Shown: positions 26,999-36,216 of the stretch, in pieces
How positions within the stretch are numbered: the stretch's first letter is position 1
Layout of the letters: each line of letters starts with the position of its first letter
Assembly (NCBI RefSeq): GCF_030440595.1
Contig: NZ_CP047452.1
Location: 62,001-126,000, forward strand
Source: Corynebacterium glucuronolyticum DSM 44120
GTDB lineage: Bacteria; Actinomycetota; Actinomycetes; Mycobacteriales; Mycobacteriaceae
DNA length: 64,000 bases
Direction of reading: 5' to 3'
Notes under the pieces: generated by a model
The model's input: the letters and a program-made list of their open reading frames with translations, nothing else
Database searches by the model: none
Told to the model about the DNA's origin: nothing
Translations under genes and position numbers: made by a program

Positions 26999-27928
26999 AT
27001 CACCCTCGACTGCGACCCCGGCCACGACGATGCGGTGGCCATCCTCCTGGCTGCCGGCAACCCGGACATCGACCTGTTGGGCGTAACGACGGTCGGTGGC
27101 AACCAGACCTTGGAGAAGGTCACCTTCAACGCCCGTCAGGTTCTCACCATCGCGAAGCTTGTCGACGTCCCCCTCTTCGCCGGTGCGACCCGCCCACTCG
27201 TGCGTCCGGTTGAGGTTGCAGAGGACATCCACGGCGATACGGGGATGGAAATCCACGGCTATGACCTTCCCGAGCCGCATGTTGATGTCCAGCCCACCCA
27301 CGCCGTCCAGTTCATTATCGACACGATCATGCGCGAAGAGCCCGGTACAGTCACGCTGGTGCCCACAGGGCCGCTTACCAACATTGCCCTTGCTGCCCGC
27401 CTGGAGCCCCGCATTGTGGAAAGGGTGAAGGAGGTTGTTCTTATGGGTGGTGGTTACCACGTGGGTAACTGGTCTGCTGTTGCCGAGTTCAACATCAAGA
27501 TCGACCCGGAGGCCGCCCACATCGTGTTTAACGAGGCCTGGCCCGTGACGATGGTCGGCTTGGATCTCACCCACCAGGCTCTTGCCACCGCTGAGGTGGA
27601 GGAGAAGGTGAAGGCTGTGGGCACCGATGTTGCCGATTTCGTTGTTGGCCTGTTCGGTGCTTTCCGCAAGAACTACCAGGACGCCCAGGGTTTCGATGAC
27701 CCGCCGGTTCACGATCCGTGCACCATCGCCTACCTCATCGACCCGTCGATTGTGCAGACCCAGAAGGTTCCTGTCGATGTGGAGCTCACCGGTGCGCTGA
27801 CCACGGGCATGACGGTGGCGGACTTCCGCGCCCCCGCGCCTGCCGATTGCCACACGCAGGTGGCAACGAAGCTGGATGCCCCGAGGTTTTGGGATCTGGT
27901 CATCGATGCGATTAAGAGACTGGGGTAG
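26999..27928 (+). pseudogene. Nucleoside hydrolase gene that has lost its start codon
   Basis: Inosine/uridine-preferring hydrolase that cleaves nucleosides to base and ribose. The frame opens ITLDCDPGHDDAVAILLAAG, the metal-binding N-terminal motif, and continues intact to the end (VLMGGGYHVGN, DPPVHDPCT). The codon before the first Ile is TAG, and no in-frame ATG, GTG or TTG precedes the DCDPGHDD motif. The first possible start, GTG at 27035, removes the catalytic aspartates. So a full-looking gene has lost only its extreme 5' end; it is probably inactive. Confidence 0.72.
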
Positions 27929-27950
27929 ACAGTTAGCCCTCAAACCAGAT

Positions 27951-27987
27951 AGCTGAAGCCTGGCCGATGCCAGGCTTCAGCTATTTT
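27951..27987 (+). terminator. Rho-independent terminator after nucleoside hydrolase
   Basis: A perfect 13-bp stem, AGCTGAAGCCTGG with CCAGGCTTCAGCT, 6-base loop, then ATTTT. Confidence 0.88.
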
Positions 27988-28208
27988 GACTGGTAATTTC
28001 CGGATGTTAATGATTGGTTTTAAGATTCCACGGTTGTTTAACTTCAAATGCAAAATATTTGCATGCCAGGCACTCAGATGCGTCAGAGGTCTCGCCGCAA
28101 AGAGGAGAATCTACGTTAACGGATTTGATCACCGCAGGAGTCAGAAAACTCTCGTCAAACATCAGACTTCTGTTTTGCATTGAATTTGGGGTAGCCTTTT
28201 TACCAGTG
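27988..28208. other. Intergenic region with a perfect palindrome
   Basis: About 220 bp between convergent units. ATGCAAA and TTTGCAT form a 17-bp interrupted palindrome at 28048-28064. No gene starts downstream of it on either strand, so its meaning is unclear. Otherwise nothing seen. Confidence 0.4.
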
Positions 28209-28949
28209 CTACTCCTCGCTATCTCGGGTCTCTGATGATTCTGGAGGAGGGGACGCCGGCTTTTCAGTCTGATTCTTCTTGGCAGTTTCTTTTAGAAACG
28301 GTGTATCTCTAGCAACCAAGTTGACAATCGGCACAATCCAGGTAAGGAGCGTAACACTTAGTTGTGCTGCGTCGATAATTAAACGTTCTGGGCGATTATT
28401 CAATCTGAAAGGGTCTTTTTCATCGCCACAAAAAGAAAACCAAACGAAAAGTTCACGACCAATCAAAAACCCAACTAGAAATATGACCATCAAGACGGTC
28501 CATCGGTTCCAAAAGCCCGCGGTTGGGTTCGACTGTGCAGCAACCGCGAAAGCGATGAACCAGGTGCAGGCCTGTACAGAGGGAGTCGGTGTTGGATAGA
28601 CAGTGCGATCCGGGGTTAGCATGGTCATTACAACACATCCCGTCACTACAGCTAGCAATCCAATGAGGTTTGCTCGAGGGGTGTCATTTGCAAAATAAGT
28701 GCCAACATCAGTGATCCAGTTAGTGGGAATCGAAAAATAATCAAAAACTTGGAACAGTACGCCAAGCGGTGTCCTGTCGAGGGCTTGAAGGGCCTCATCT
28801 TGAGATGTTGAATTAGGATCCACTAGCGTTCCGCAGCCTAAAGCTGCAAAAAGGGTGAGCATTGCTGTTAGAGAAGCAAGGATCGTATAAAAGTCCCATG
28901 GCTTCACCGATCCAAGAACCTTATTTGAGAAAGTCCCTAATAGGTCCAT
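28209..28949 (-). CDS. Membrane protein of unknown function
   Basis: 246 residues with four to five membrane helices (for example FYTILASLTAMLTLFAALGC, LIGLLAVVTGCVVMTML, LMVIFLVGFLIGRELFVW) and a charged, Pro/Glu/Ser-rich C-terminal tail in the cytosol. No family recognised. The start has GAGGAGG-like sequence nearby. AT-rich compared with the catabolic genes. It stands alone, divergent from the YobI-type gene 500 bp away with an IS scar between. Confidence 0.65.
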   Translation of the reverse strand: MDLLGTFSNKVLGSVKPWDFYTILASLTAMLTLFAALGCGTLVDPNSTSQDEALQALDRTPLGVLFQVFDYFSIPTNWITDVGTYFANDTPRANLIGLLAVVTGCVVMTMLTPDRTVYPTPTPSVQACTWFIAFAVAAQSNPTAGFWNRWTVLMVIFLVGFLIGRELFVWFSFCGDEKDPFRLNNRPERLIIDAAQLSVTLLTWIVPIVNLVARDTPFLKETAKKNQTEKPASPPPESSETRDSEE

Positions 28950-29074
28950 GAGCCTCCTCGGAGTGGTTGTTTTTTAGTCTAGCAATATTTATACACCGAG
29001 TTCTTAGAGGAAGGGAGGGCACGATAAGCTGGTTTTTCGGGGATTAGAACTAAATGTTCTCCTCAGACTGCTAG

Positions 29075-29155
29075 TGTCGGATGCGGTTTGTTGGTACCGG
29101 TGTTCCAGGAACGCCACATCAACACAAACCCAGTACCAACTCACCGCTCTTGGCA
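29075..29155 (+). mobile_element. 81-bp insertion-sequence scar
   Basis: It opens with a 26-base stretch starting TGTCGGATGCGGTTTG that matches the outer end of the IS481-type element at 47047 (opposite strand). It closes with CAGTACCAACTCACCGCTCT and TGGCA, the right end of the IS21-family element. So both termini of an element remain, with nothing between. No target duplication is visible. Confidence 0.7.
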
Positions 29156-29459
29156 TATTGGGGGTGCTGAATGCAGTTCGTAACGGCGTATCCGCTGTGG
29201 CTCCAATGATGATTCAAGCCGTGTAGGAAATCATGTGGCTTAGTCGAAACCCCAATTGTCAGTAGATAATAGTAGCTGCACCAGACACTGTGAGTGCGCT
29301 CAACGTTCGTCGCGCTAAGAAGTTTCCGTTTCAGGATTGATCTATTGAAACTCCTATTATCTGAAAGTATATCTTCCTGATCGTAGATGTATTAGAATTT
29401 GGCCTTATTGACAAGGTCAGAGGGCCCTCCAGCTAACGAGATCGTAGGAAAGTAAAGAT
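29156..29459. other. Upstream region of the YobI-type gene
   Basis: About 300 bp. Next to the IS scar a frame reads GVLNAVRNGVSAVAPMMIQA before a stop at 29226, which may be the end of a lost small gene. The right half is AT-rich and probably carries the promoter of the downstream gene; TAGGAAAG precedes its ATG. Confidence 0.35.
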
Positions 29460-32400
29460 ATGGCAGCAGACGTGGTTTTTAACGACGAGTTTTCCGATTA
29501 TGAGGGGTATTTAGGGCCGAAGTACTTAGAAGAGAGCCACGGTATTTATGTGGAGCAGCTTTTATCTATTCTTGCGGACCAACGATGCCGAAATATTGCT
29601 TTAACTGGAGCTTACGGGACAGGCAAGAGTAGTGTGATCCGAGGGCTTGAGGCTGCATTAACGGTTAACCGTGACGCTACCGAAAAAAAGATCTGGACGT
29701 TTCTTCATGGTCGGCGCAGAGAGAGGAAGGCCAGCAAAGTTCTTTCTAGCAGGAAAAAAATAGCTAAGAGCGTCGAAGGTTTGAGGGAGGGTATTGACGA
29801 CTGTCGAAAGAAGAAACCTTTATTGACAGGGAGCAAGGAAAATACTCAGGCGAATCCTACAGCGGACTTTTCAAAAAAGTTAAGTGAACTTGAAAGCAAC
29901 GTAAGAATGCTTGATACAAGCGTCGAGGAGCTACTGACGGAAGAGAGTTACCAATCCGGCAGGGCGATGAAAATTCCACCTAGGGATTGGTTGCCCCAAA
30001 AACCCATTTTGGTTTCGTTAGCACCCTTTGACCTTGAAAATTTAGGAGATAATGAAGAATTAGAAAATCGCCTACAGCGGGAGATAGTTAAACAGCTAAT
30101 CTTCCGGGAGGATCCATTACGAATGGAAAAATCTAGCTTGCGCCAGATACCTGTAATTCCATGGTGGCGTAAGCGATTGAATAATCTGTTTTTTGCCTTC
30201 TTAGCTCTCGGCCTATTCCTTTTGATCGGTCAGTATGAAACTATCTCTAATTGGATCGTGACTGGCAATAAGCCTGAAGGGGACGGTTTCCAGGTTACGT
30301 CATTCCTTGGATTAGGGTTTAGCTTCTTTCTGATTTTTTTCCTCCTTGGACACGTGATATTGGAGCGACCACGCATAAAAGGTGTTTCCGCAGGGCCTGC
30401 TCAGCTTGAACTCGATGATGGAGAACATTCTTATTTTGATAAATACCTAACCGAGCTGATTTATTATTTCCAAGTCTCTGAAACGGATCTCGTTATATTC
30501 GAAGATTTGGACCGTTTCAAAAACCCTGGAATATTTGAAGCGCTCAAGGAACTTAACCAGCAGCTGAATTTTGCTTTAAACGGCGAAGCGAAAAAAAGAA
30601 TCAATAAGGGCAAAGATACCGTCATTCGGTTTATCTATGCAGTACGTGATTCGATATTTGCAGATTCGCACGAAAGTTGTGAATCCAGTTCTCCTGTCGG
30701 CGAAAACGACACTGAGAGAACGGGAGTAGCGGAAAGTGAGGGCGGTACTTCCTCTGCTAACAAGTCCGGCCGGCCATTTATGGGAGTCAGTAAGAGAATG
30801 ACTGCTAGCTATATGAGCTCGGAAGCAGCGAGGAGCAGAACAAAGTTTTTTGATGCGATTGTTCCTGTTGTGCCATTTTCAAGTAAGAGGAATGCAGTTG
30901 ATCTTCTTACAAATTTGATTACAATTAGCGATACTGGTTTAAAAGATAACCCTTTGTGGATTGAGCATAGTCAAGTAATCCAAATTATTGCTGCGCATGC
31001 TGTGGATTATAGGGTGATGCGTGACATTACTATTGAATTTCGAGTATTCGAAGAGGTCATTTCGCAGCAAAGCGCACTCGGTAAATCGAGAATTTCCACC
31101 TTGAGGGATAGAGAGCGGCTATTGGCAATGGTGGCTTATAAGGTTTTCGAACTTGAGGACTTTGAGAAAATTGCCTACGGCACAAGTAAACTGGATTCCT
31201 TGTTCTCGCAAATTAACCTCGAGTTTCTGGAGATCCAACAACGAATCGCCAAGAGAGTAGCCGAGGTGAACGAAGAAAAGCAAAATCTAGGTATAACCAA
31301 GGAACGCGCCAAAGAGCTTGATCGTAAACTGTGTATGCAGCTTGCCATTTTTGAGGACATTCCCGACCCAGAAATTATTTACCAGGGCAGACTGTCTATA
31401 GGTAATGAGCACTTCGACGCTGGAGATGCGGGGTTTCAGGAATTCTGGATCAAAATTCTAGGGGAAAATTTTCTCCATTTAAGTGATATTACTTGGATGC
31501 CACAAACTAGTAGTGCATATGGCCAAGTAAACCAAGAGAAAGTCTCCAAAGGTACGATTGCGCAGATTCTGAGAAGCGCACAATTGTCCCGGAACCAGGT
31601 TCGTGAATGGAAAAGGCGTCATCAATTCGATGCTTTATTATTAGCAAAGTTAGCTCGAATAATCAGAGATGGGAGTCTTTCAGAATTCCTCTATAAATCG
31701 GAAACTCAAATCGAAAACGATGTTGTTTCCGAGGGGAGAAAGAAAGTGCTAGAGATAGTTAAAGGTGGCGTGAGTACGGAAATTGCTTATCAGCTTATCT
31801 TGTCTGGTTATATTGACCAGGAATTTCGTTTTTATACTTCTACTTTAAATGAAAGCTATCAAACGGTAGAAGCGTTGGTATTTATGACAATGAATGTAGA
31901 AAGGTGTGTACCGCGTCCGAATTTTGAGCTAGGTGAGGAGGCGTTAGAAGAAGTAACACGCCGGTTGATCAGTGATTTTACGGGACGAAATTGGGCTGGT
32001 GCCTTAAATTCTGATCTCCTTGTTTACTTGGCCTCCTTCCAAGAGAGTAGTTATGAAAAAAGATACAAGTACCTGCGGCGTTCAATTCTGGAAGCTGCCA
32101 AGACTTTGCCAGACACCAGAGGTGCGGTGAACAGTGTGATTGCCGGTATCTTTAAGGAAGGTATAAAGGGGGCCAAATCCAACCCTGGAAAAGATGAAGA
32201 TATCAGGGAGCTGCTTTTCTCTGAAATTTATAGAAGTTTTCCAGACGTACTCAACGATGATTTGTTCTCGCAGCTTTGGGGGACGACAAAATTTGAGGTA
32301 TGCGATTATCTGTTAAAGTCTGTTAGGTTGACACATCTGTTTATATCTGATAGGCTCCGGGAGCTAATATCAAGGAGTGGCAACAAATTGAGAGTCCTTC

Positions 32401-33191
32401 GGGAAGGATCCAATCCGGAGCAGGCTGTCCGAGCTGTTGGGGAGTTAAACCATAATGATATTATGATGAGGAGTCTGGCGGGCTTGAGTCGAGTGGTCAC
32501 GAAAGAGCTCCTCAATCTAGGTAATGTTCAGATCACCGTGCCTGCCCTAGAGGAAATTGCAGCATTCCTGGGAGATCAGCCTACGCTGGTGAACCTGGAG
32601 AGTTGGCCTGGTTTTTTTGAGCAGGTAATTAAGGAGCGGAGGCGTTACGCCTATTTTCTGTCGCGTGAGCGGATTCCGTCAATTGCAGAAGGTGAAAAGT
32701 ACTTCCCGGCTGTGCATAATAAGGTGGTCTCCTATATTGCAGCTGAGTTAGGCCGGGAGACTCAACAAACGGATCGGTTGACTGCCGAATTATCAATTCT
32801 GCTTGAGCAAGCAGCTGACGGAGTAGTTGCTGAGAGTTTAAAAGGGATAGACGAGAGAAGTTATCCTGCTCTCGCTTTGAATGAGCGAATTTCTCCAACC
32901 ATACCGAATATACTGCGCTACGTTTCAAGTAATAAAGGAAAAATGGACTTGACTGTGCAGAATTTGTTGACTGAACGTAAGTTGATCACGAAAAATGCGA
33001 CTTACGCCGAAGTAGTCAAGCTAAGAGATATGGTTGAAACGAGTGAAGACTGGGCGGGTAATGATGAAGGTTGTAAACAGCTCATAGAGTATCTCGACTC
33101 TGTTTGTAAGGAAAAGAGTGAGAACAAGGAGGACGAGTTTATCAAGGCAGATGAGGAAATCGAGAGGTTGATAAATTTTGGGGGAGAATAA
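29460..33191 (+). CDS. YobI-like membrane-anchored P-loop NTPase
   Basis: 1243 residues. The N-terminus has Walker A LTGAYGTGKSS (residues 48-58). Two membrane helices follow at about 242-257 and 281-300, then a KAP-like Walker B motif LVIFEDLDRFKN (344-355), and a long helical C-terminus without a recognised domain. This is the layout of YobI-type/KAP NTPases, many of which are found in defence islands. The gene is AT-rich and intact. It has no obvious partner: the next 217 bp are empty and then an IS21 copy begins. Anti-phage function is inferred from family and neighbours. Confidence 0.75.
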   Translation: MAADVVFNDEFSDYEGYLGPKYLEESHGIYVEQLLSILADQRCRNIALTGAYGTGKSSVIRGLEAALTVNRDATEKKIWTFLHGRRRERKASKVLSSRKKIAKSVEGLREGIDDCRKKKPLLTGSKENTQANPTADFSKKLSELESNVRMLDTSVEELLTEESYQSGRAMKIPPRDWLPQKPILVSLAPFDLENLGDNEELENRLQREIVKQLIFREDPLRMEKSSLRQIPVIPWWRKRLNNLFFAFLALGLFLLIGQYETISNWIVTGNKPEGDGFQVTSFLGLGFSFFLIFFLLGHVILERPRIKGVSAGPAQLELDDGEHSYFDKYLTELIYYFQVSETDLVIFEDLDRFKNPGIFEALKELNQQLNFALNGEAKKRINKGKDTVIRFIYAVRDSIFADSHESCESSSPVGENDTERTGVAESEGGTSSANKSGRPFMGVSKRMTASYMSSEAARSRTKFFDAIVPVVPFSSKRNAVDLLTNLITISDTGLKDNPLWIEHSQVIQIIAAHAVDYRVMRDITIEFRVFEEVISQQSALGKSRISTLRDRERLLAMVAYKVFELEDFEKIAYGTSKLDSLFSQINLEFLEIQQRIAKRVAEVNEEKQNLGITKERAKELDRKLCMQLAIFEDIPDPEIIYQGRLSIGNEHFDAGDAGFQEFWIKILGENFLHLSDITWMPQTSSAYGQVNQEKVSKGTIAQILRSAQLSRNQVREWKRRHQFDALLLAKLARIIRDGSLSEFLYKSETQIENDVVSEGRKKVLEIVKGGVSTEIAYQLILSGYIDQEFRFYTSTLNESYQTVEALVFMTMNVERCVPRPNFELGEEALEEVTRRLISDFTGRNWAGALNSDLLVYLASFQESSYEKRYKYLRRSILEAAKTLPDTRGAVNSVIAGIFKEGIKGAKSNPGKDEDIRELLFSEIYRSFPDVLNDDLFSQLWGTTKFEVCDYLLKSVRLTHLFISDRLRELISRSGNKLRVLREGSNPEQAVRAVGELNHNDIMMRSLAGLSRVVTKELLNLGNVQITVPALEEIAAFLGDQPTLVNLESWPGFFEQVIKERRRYAYFLSRERIPSIAEGEKYFPAVHNKVVSYIAAELGRETQQTDRLTAELSILLEQAADGVVAESLKGIDERSYPALALNERISPTIPNILRYVSSNKGKMDLTVQNLLTERKLITKNATYAEVVKLRDMVETSEDWAGNDEGCKQLIEYLDSVCKEKSENKEDEFIKADEEIERLINFGGE

Positions 33192-33402
33192 GACTTGAGT
33201 TGAGGGGGAATGGGGTCATATCAAGCCCTACGCACCCCCTTTCCGGTGCCATTTATCAGCAACGTGGCCCCACAACACACGCTACCGCCTACTGCCTGCT
33301 TTGAAGCTAAGAGCGCCAATGCAGTGAAAACCAGGAAGCGAATCATGCCACTTAAAGTGACATTTCCTCCTATCGTAACGGTTAGCTTGAATTCAGTACG
33401 TG
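33192..33402. other. Short gap before IS21 copy 1
   Basis: On the minus strand a 41-codon frame MIRFLVFTALALLASKQAVG to a stop at 33224 looks hydrophobic but is 19 bases from the nearest AGGAGG. I do not count it as a gene. Before the IS arrived this gap joined directly to 36117. Confidence 0.3.
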
Positions 33403-33564
33403 AGAGACTGCGAAATAGGGGTTGTTGGTACCGGTTGTCTGCGTAGTTGGTACTGGGGGTGTGCGTAGTCGGTACTGGGTGGGTTTTTCCTTCATTGTTG
33501 TTAGTGGCGGCGTCATGTTCTTGTGGCGTCGTGGCTAGTTTCAACATGGAAGGGGTTGGTCTTT

Positions 33565-34389
33565 GTGGCTAACTTCAAAGAGATTATGGCGATGTGTCTT
33601 GATGGTGCGTCGTATTCTCGGATTACTACTGTTCTTGGCTGTTCGCGGCGTGATGTGTCGCGGGTGAAGGCCATTATCGCGGAGGAGTCGATCACGGCTG
33701 AGTCGTTTCGTTTGCTGCCTCCGGGTTGGTTTGTTTCCAGGTTTTCCGATGGGCGCAGTAACCGGCGTCAGGCGTATGACCAGCCAGATTTCAAAGCTCT
33801 GGCACAGCGTCTGAAGAACAATCGGCACCTGACAAGGAATCAATTGTGGATGGATTACTTGGCGGCCGAGTCTGCGGATGGGGAGGTGAAGTACCAGTAT
33901 TCGCAGTTTTGTGCGGGGTTGCGTGACTATCTGCGGGTTAATGACCTGGATGGGGTGGTTGAACATGAACCAGGCCAGGAACTGTATGTGGATTGGGCAG
34001 GCGATAAGGTCCCGATCGTTGATGCTGCAACCGGCGAGGTGGGGATGAAAGCGTCGTTGTTTGTGGCGGTGTGCCCGTATTCCGGGTTGATGTTTGTTAC
34101 TGCGAAGGCTAACGAGAAGATGCCAGCGTGGTTGGAGTGCCATGTTCAAGCCTTGGAGTATTTAGGGAAAGTGCCATCTGTTGTGGTGCCGGATAATGCA
34201 CCAACAGCGACGTATCGCCCGAAGAAGCATTCCACGTATCGTTTGGTGCTGCCCAAGTATCAGGAATTGGCTGATTACTACCAGATGACAATCGTGCCGA
34301 CACGGCCTGCCCGCCCGAAGGATAAGGCAGCTGTTGAGCGTGCTGTGCAGATTGCCTACACCAAGATCATGGGCTATTTCGATGGGTGA
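33565..34389 (+). CDS. istA: IS21 transposase IstA, N-terminal part with DDE core (copy 1)
   Basis: 274 residues from GTG 33565 (AAGGGG upstream); a GTG at 33523 adds 14. It has a helix-turn-helix (YSRITTVLGCSRRDVSRVK) and the integrase core with catalytic residues in YVDWAGDK, VVPDNAPT and KAAVERAV. It stops at TGA 34387, before the C-terminal domain, whose reading frame starts one base back at GTG 34386. IstA is normally one protein of about 500 residues. Confidence 0.88.
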   Translation: MANFKEIMAMCLDGASYSRITTVLGCSRRDVSRVKAIIAEESITAESFRLLPPGWFVSRFSDGRSNRRQAYDQPDFKALAQRLKNNRHLTRNQLWMDYLAAESADGEVKYQYSQFCAGLRDYLRVNDLDGVVEHEPGQELYVDWAGDKVPIVDAATGEVGMKASLFVAVCPYSGLMFVTAKANEKMPAWLECHVQALEYLGKVPSVVVPDNAPTATYRPKKHSTYRLVLPKYQELADYYQMTIVPTRPARPKDKAAVERAVQIAYTKIMGYFDG

Positions 34390-35246
34390 CGTTTTACAGT
34401 CTGGATGATCTTAATGAGGAGATCGCTATCCGGCTGGAGGACATCAACAGTGGTCTTACCCGCCCGGATGGCTCAACCCGCCGTGAGAGGTTCGATGAGG
34501 AAGAAGCACCGGTGATGCGGGATCTTCCCGCAACCGCGTTTACTGATGTGGTGTGGAAACACCCCAAGGTGGATCGTAACTGGCATGTCATGTGCGACTA
34601 CCAGTACTATTCGGTTCCTTTTACGCTGGTCGGTAAACGACTTACTGCACGGATCACTCCAGGGCTGGTGACCTTGTTTGACGGGGAGCATATCGTCGCG
34701 GAACATGTGCGGCTTACAGGTTTTAAATACCGGTATTCAACCGATCCTGCCCACGGGCCTGCCGATGGGGACACCAGCCATAATGTGCTTACCCGGGATG
34801 AGCTTATCTCCTGGGCATCCTCGTTCGGGCCGGCAACGCTTACCGTTGTCACAATGATTATTGACAGGAATCAAGCAGCCACTCCCAAAGGGTTGTTCCA
34901 GGTACGCAATATTCTTGCCAAGCTGGGCAAAAAGCACGGTAAAACAACCCTTGAACCGGCCTGCCGTGAAGCTTTAAACAAAAAGCTTGTCCCCACCATG
35001 ACGGTATTGCAGCGACTGCAAACAACGATCGCCCATGAGATGAAAAACGGCCACACCCCGCACCGCAGCGGTTGTGATGTGGCACGCACACCACAGTCCA
35101 CACCGGTGGACATAACGCAGTTCAGTGCCAATGACGTGTTCATCCGACCGATCGAACACTACGCAGACGACGGTGACACCGGCCTTGTAAACGATGTGTT
35201 CCCATACGGCACACACACAAGCCAGGAAGGAGGAAACCTGCAATGA
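34386..35246 (+). CDS. istA: IS21 transposase IstA, C-terminal part (copy 1)
   Basis: 286 residues beginning MTFYSLDDLNEEIAIRLEDI, which is where the C-terminal half of a one-piece IstA would continue. GTG overlaps the TGA of the first part (GTGA), allowing coupled translation. Its own stop overlaps the istB ATG (ATGA). Both copies in the window have exactly this split. Confidence 0.82.
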   Translation: MTFYSLDDLNEEIAIRLEDINSGLTRPDGSTRRERFDEEEAPVMRDLPATAFTDVVWKHPKVDRNWHVMCDYQYYSVPFTLVGKRLTARITPGLVTLFDGEHIVAEHVRLTGFKYRYSTDPAHGPADGDTSHNVLTRDELISWASSFGPATLTVVTMIIDRNQAATPKGLFQVRNILAKLGKKHGKTTLEPACREALNKKLVPTMTVLQRLQTTIAHEMKNGHTPHRSGCDVARTPQSTPVDITQFSANDVFIRPIEHYADDGDTGLVNDVFPYGTHTSQEGGNLQ

Positions 35247-36004
35247 CACGCTTTGAGGTCGACGAAACAACACGTCAAAAAATGCGCACCCTACGCGTAT
35301 CAACCTTTGCTGACGTCTTCTTTTCCATTGTCACTGATGAAGCACACACCGATGCGCTTGCAGAGGATATCTTCCTAGCCGCAGTAGATGAGGCCTTCGC
35401 GCAACGCACCGCGAGAAACATCGACAAAGCGATCACACAAGCAAAATTTCGCTACCCAGATGCCACCCTCCACGAAGTTATCCACCCAGATCAACGTGGC
35501 ATCAACATGCGGCAATTGAAAAGGCTGGCAGCAACCAACTGGCGGGAAAACCCCACCAACATTCATATCCTCGCCCCCACAGGAACAGGAAAAACCTACA
35601 TTGCCTGTGCCCTAGGCATTGCCGCCTGCCAAAGTGGGTTCAGTGTCGCGTACTACCGGCTTGACCAGCTTGTAGATGAACTAGCGGTCTTCCTGCCGAC
35701 AGACCAAGGCTATATCGACAAAATGAGAAAACTGTGCAACATCGATGTGCTTATCATCGATGACTTCCTCACCATCGGAATAGACCAACGCGGACAAGAA
35801 GACCTAACCCGCATCGTATTCGAAAGAGACGGGCGTCTGCCCATCATCGTCTCCTCACAATCGACCGCCGCATACTGGCGAGAAACCCTCCCCAACCCAG
35901 TCGGCGCAGACTCGCTAGTAAGCAGACTCAACAATGGTCAACGCATCAAAATTGGCCAATACGATATGAGAAGACACCTCAACACCCAAAACGCCGAAAA
36001 CTAA
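35243..36004 (+). CDS. istB: IS21 transposition helper ATPase IstB (copy 1)
   Basis: 253 residues of the DnaC-like AAA+ helper. Walker A APTGTGKTYIA and Walker B VLIIDDFLTIG are intact, as is the C-terminal RLNNGQRIKIG. GAAGGAGGA lies before the ATG. It assists IstA in target capture. Confidence 0.94.
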   Translation: MTRFEVDETTRQKMRTLRVSTFADVFFSIVTDEAHTDALAEDIFLAAVDEAFAQRTARNIDKAITQAKFRYPDATLHEVIHPDQRGINMRQLKRLAATNWRENPTNIHILAPTGTGKTYIACALGIAACQSGFSVAYYRLDQLVDELAVFLPTDQGYIDKMRKLCNIDVLIIDDFLTIGIDQRGQEDLTRIVFERDGRLPIIVSSQSTAAYWRETLPNPVGADSLVSRLNNGQRIKIGQYDMRRHLNTQNAEN

Positions 36005-36216
36005 CCCACCCCTGGCCCCTGCCTCACACTGGCAGGGGCCAGTACCAACAACGCACAACCCCCCAGTACCACATCAACACAAACCCAGTACCAACTCACC
36101 GCTCTTGGCAAGAGACGAGGAAGTGAACCAGGGTTCCTCAGATTGATGACGCGCGAGATCCCAGCGCCTGCTAAATTTGATTAGGTATCAATGTGCGTGC
36201 GTAGGAAGGCGAACTC

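Larger units (their letters stand above)
33409..36110 (+). mobile_element. IS21-family element, copy 1 (2702 bp)
   Basis: Begins TGCGAAATAGGGG and ends CACCGCTCTTGGCA, with imperfect TG...CA termini. AGAGAC flanks it at 33403-33408 and 36111-36116 as a target duplication. Several TTGGTACTGGG-type repeats lie inside both ends, as expected of transposase-binding sites. It carries a split istA and istB. Copy 2 at 43682 has the same length and identical encoded proteins. Confidence 0.95.

Noticed and set aside
33224..33349. Minus-strand hydrophobic 41-codon ORF MIRFLVFTALALL...
   Set aside because: AGGAGG is 19 bases from the ATG and there is no recognisable family; too little support for a gene.
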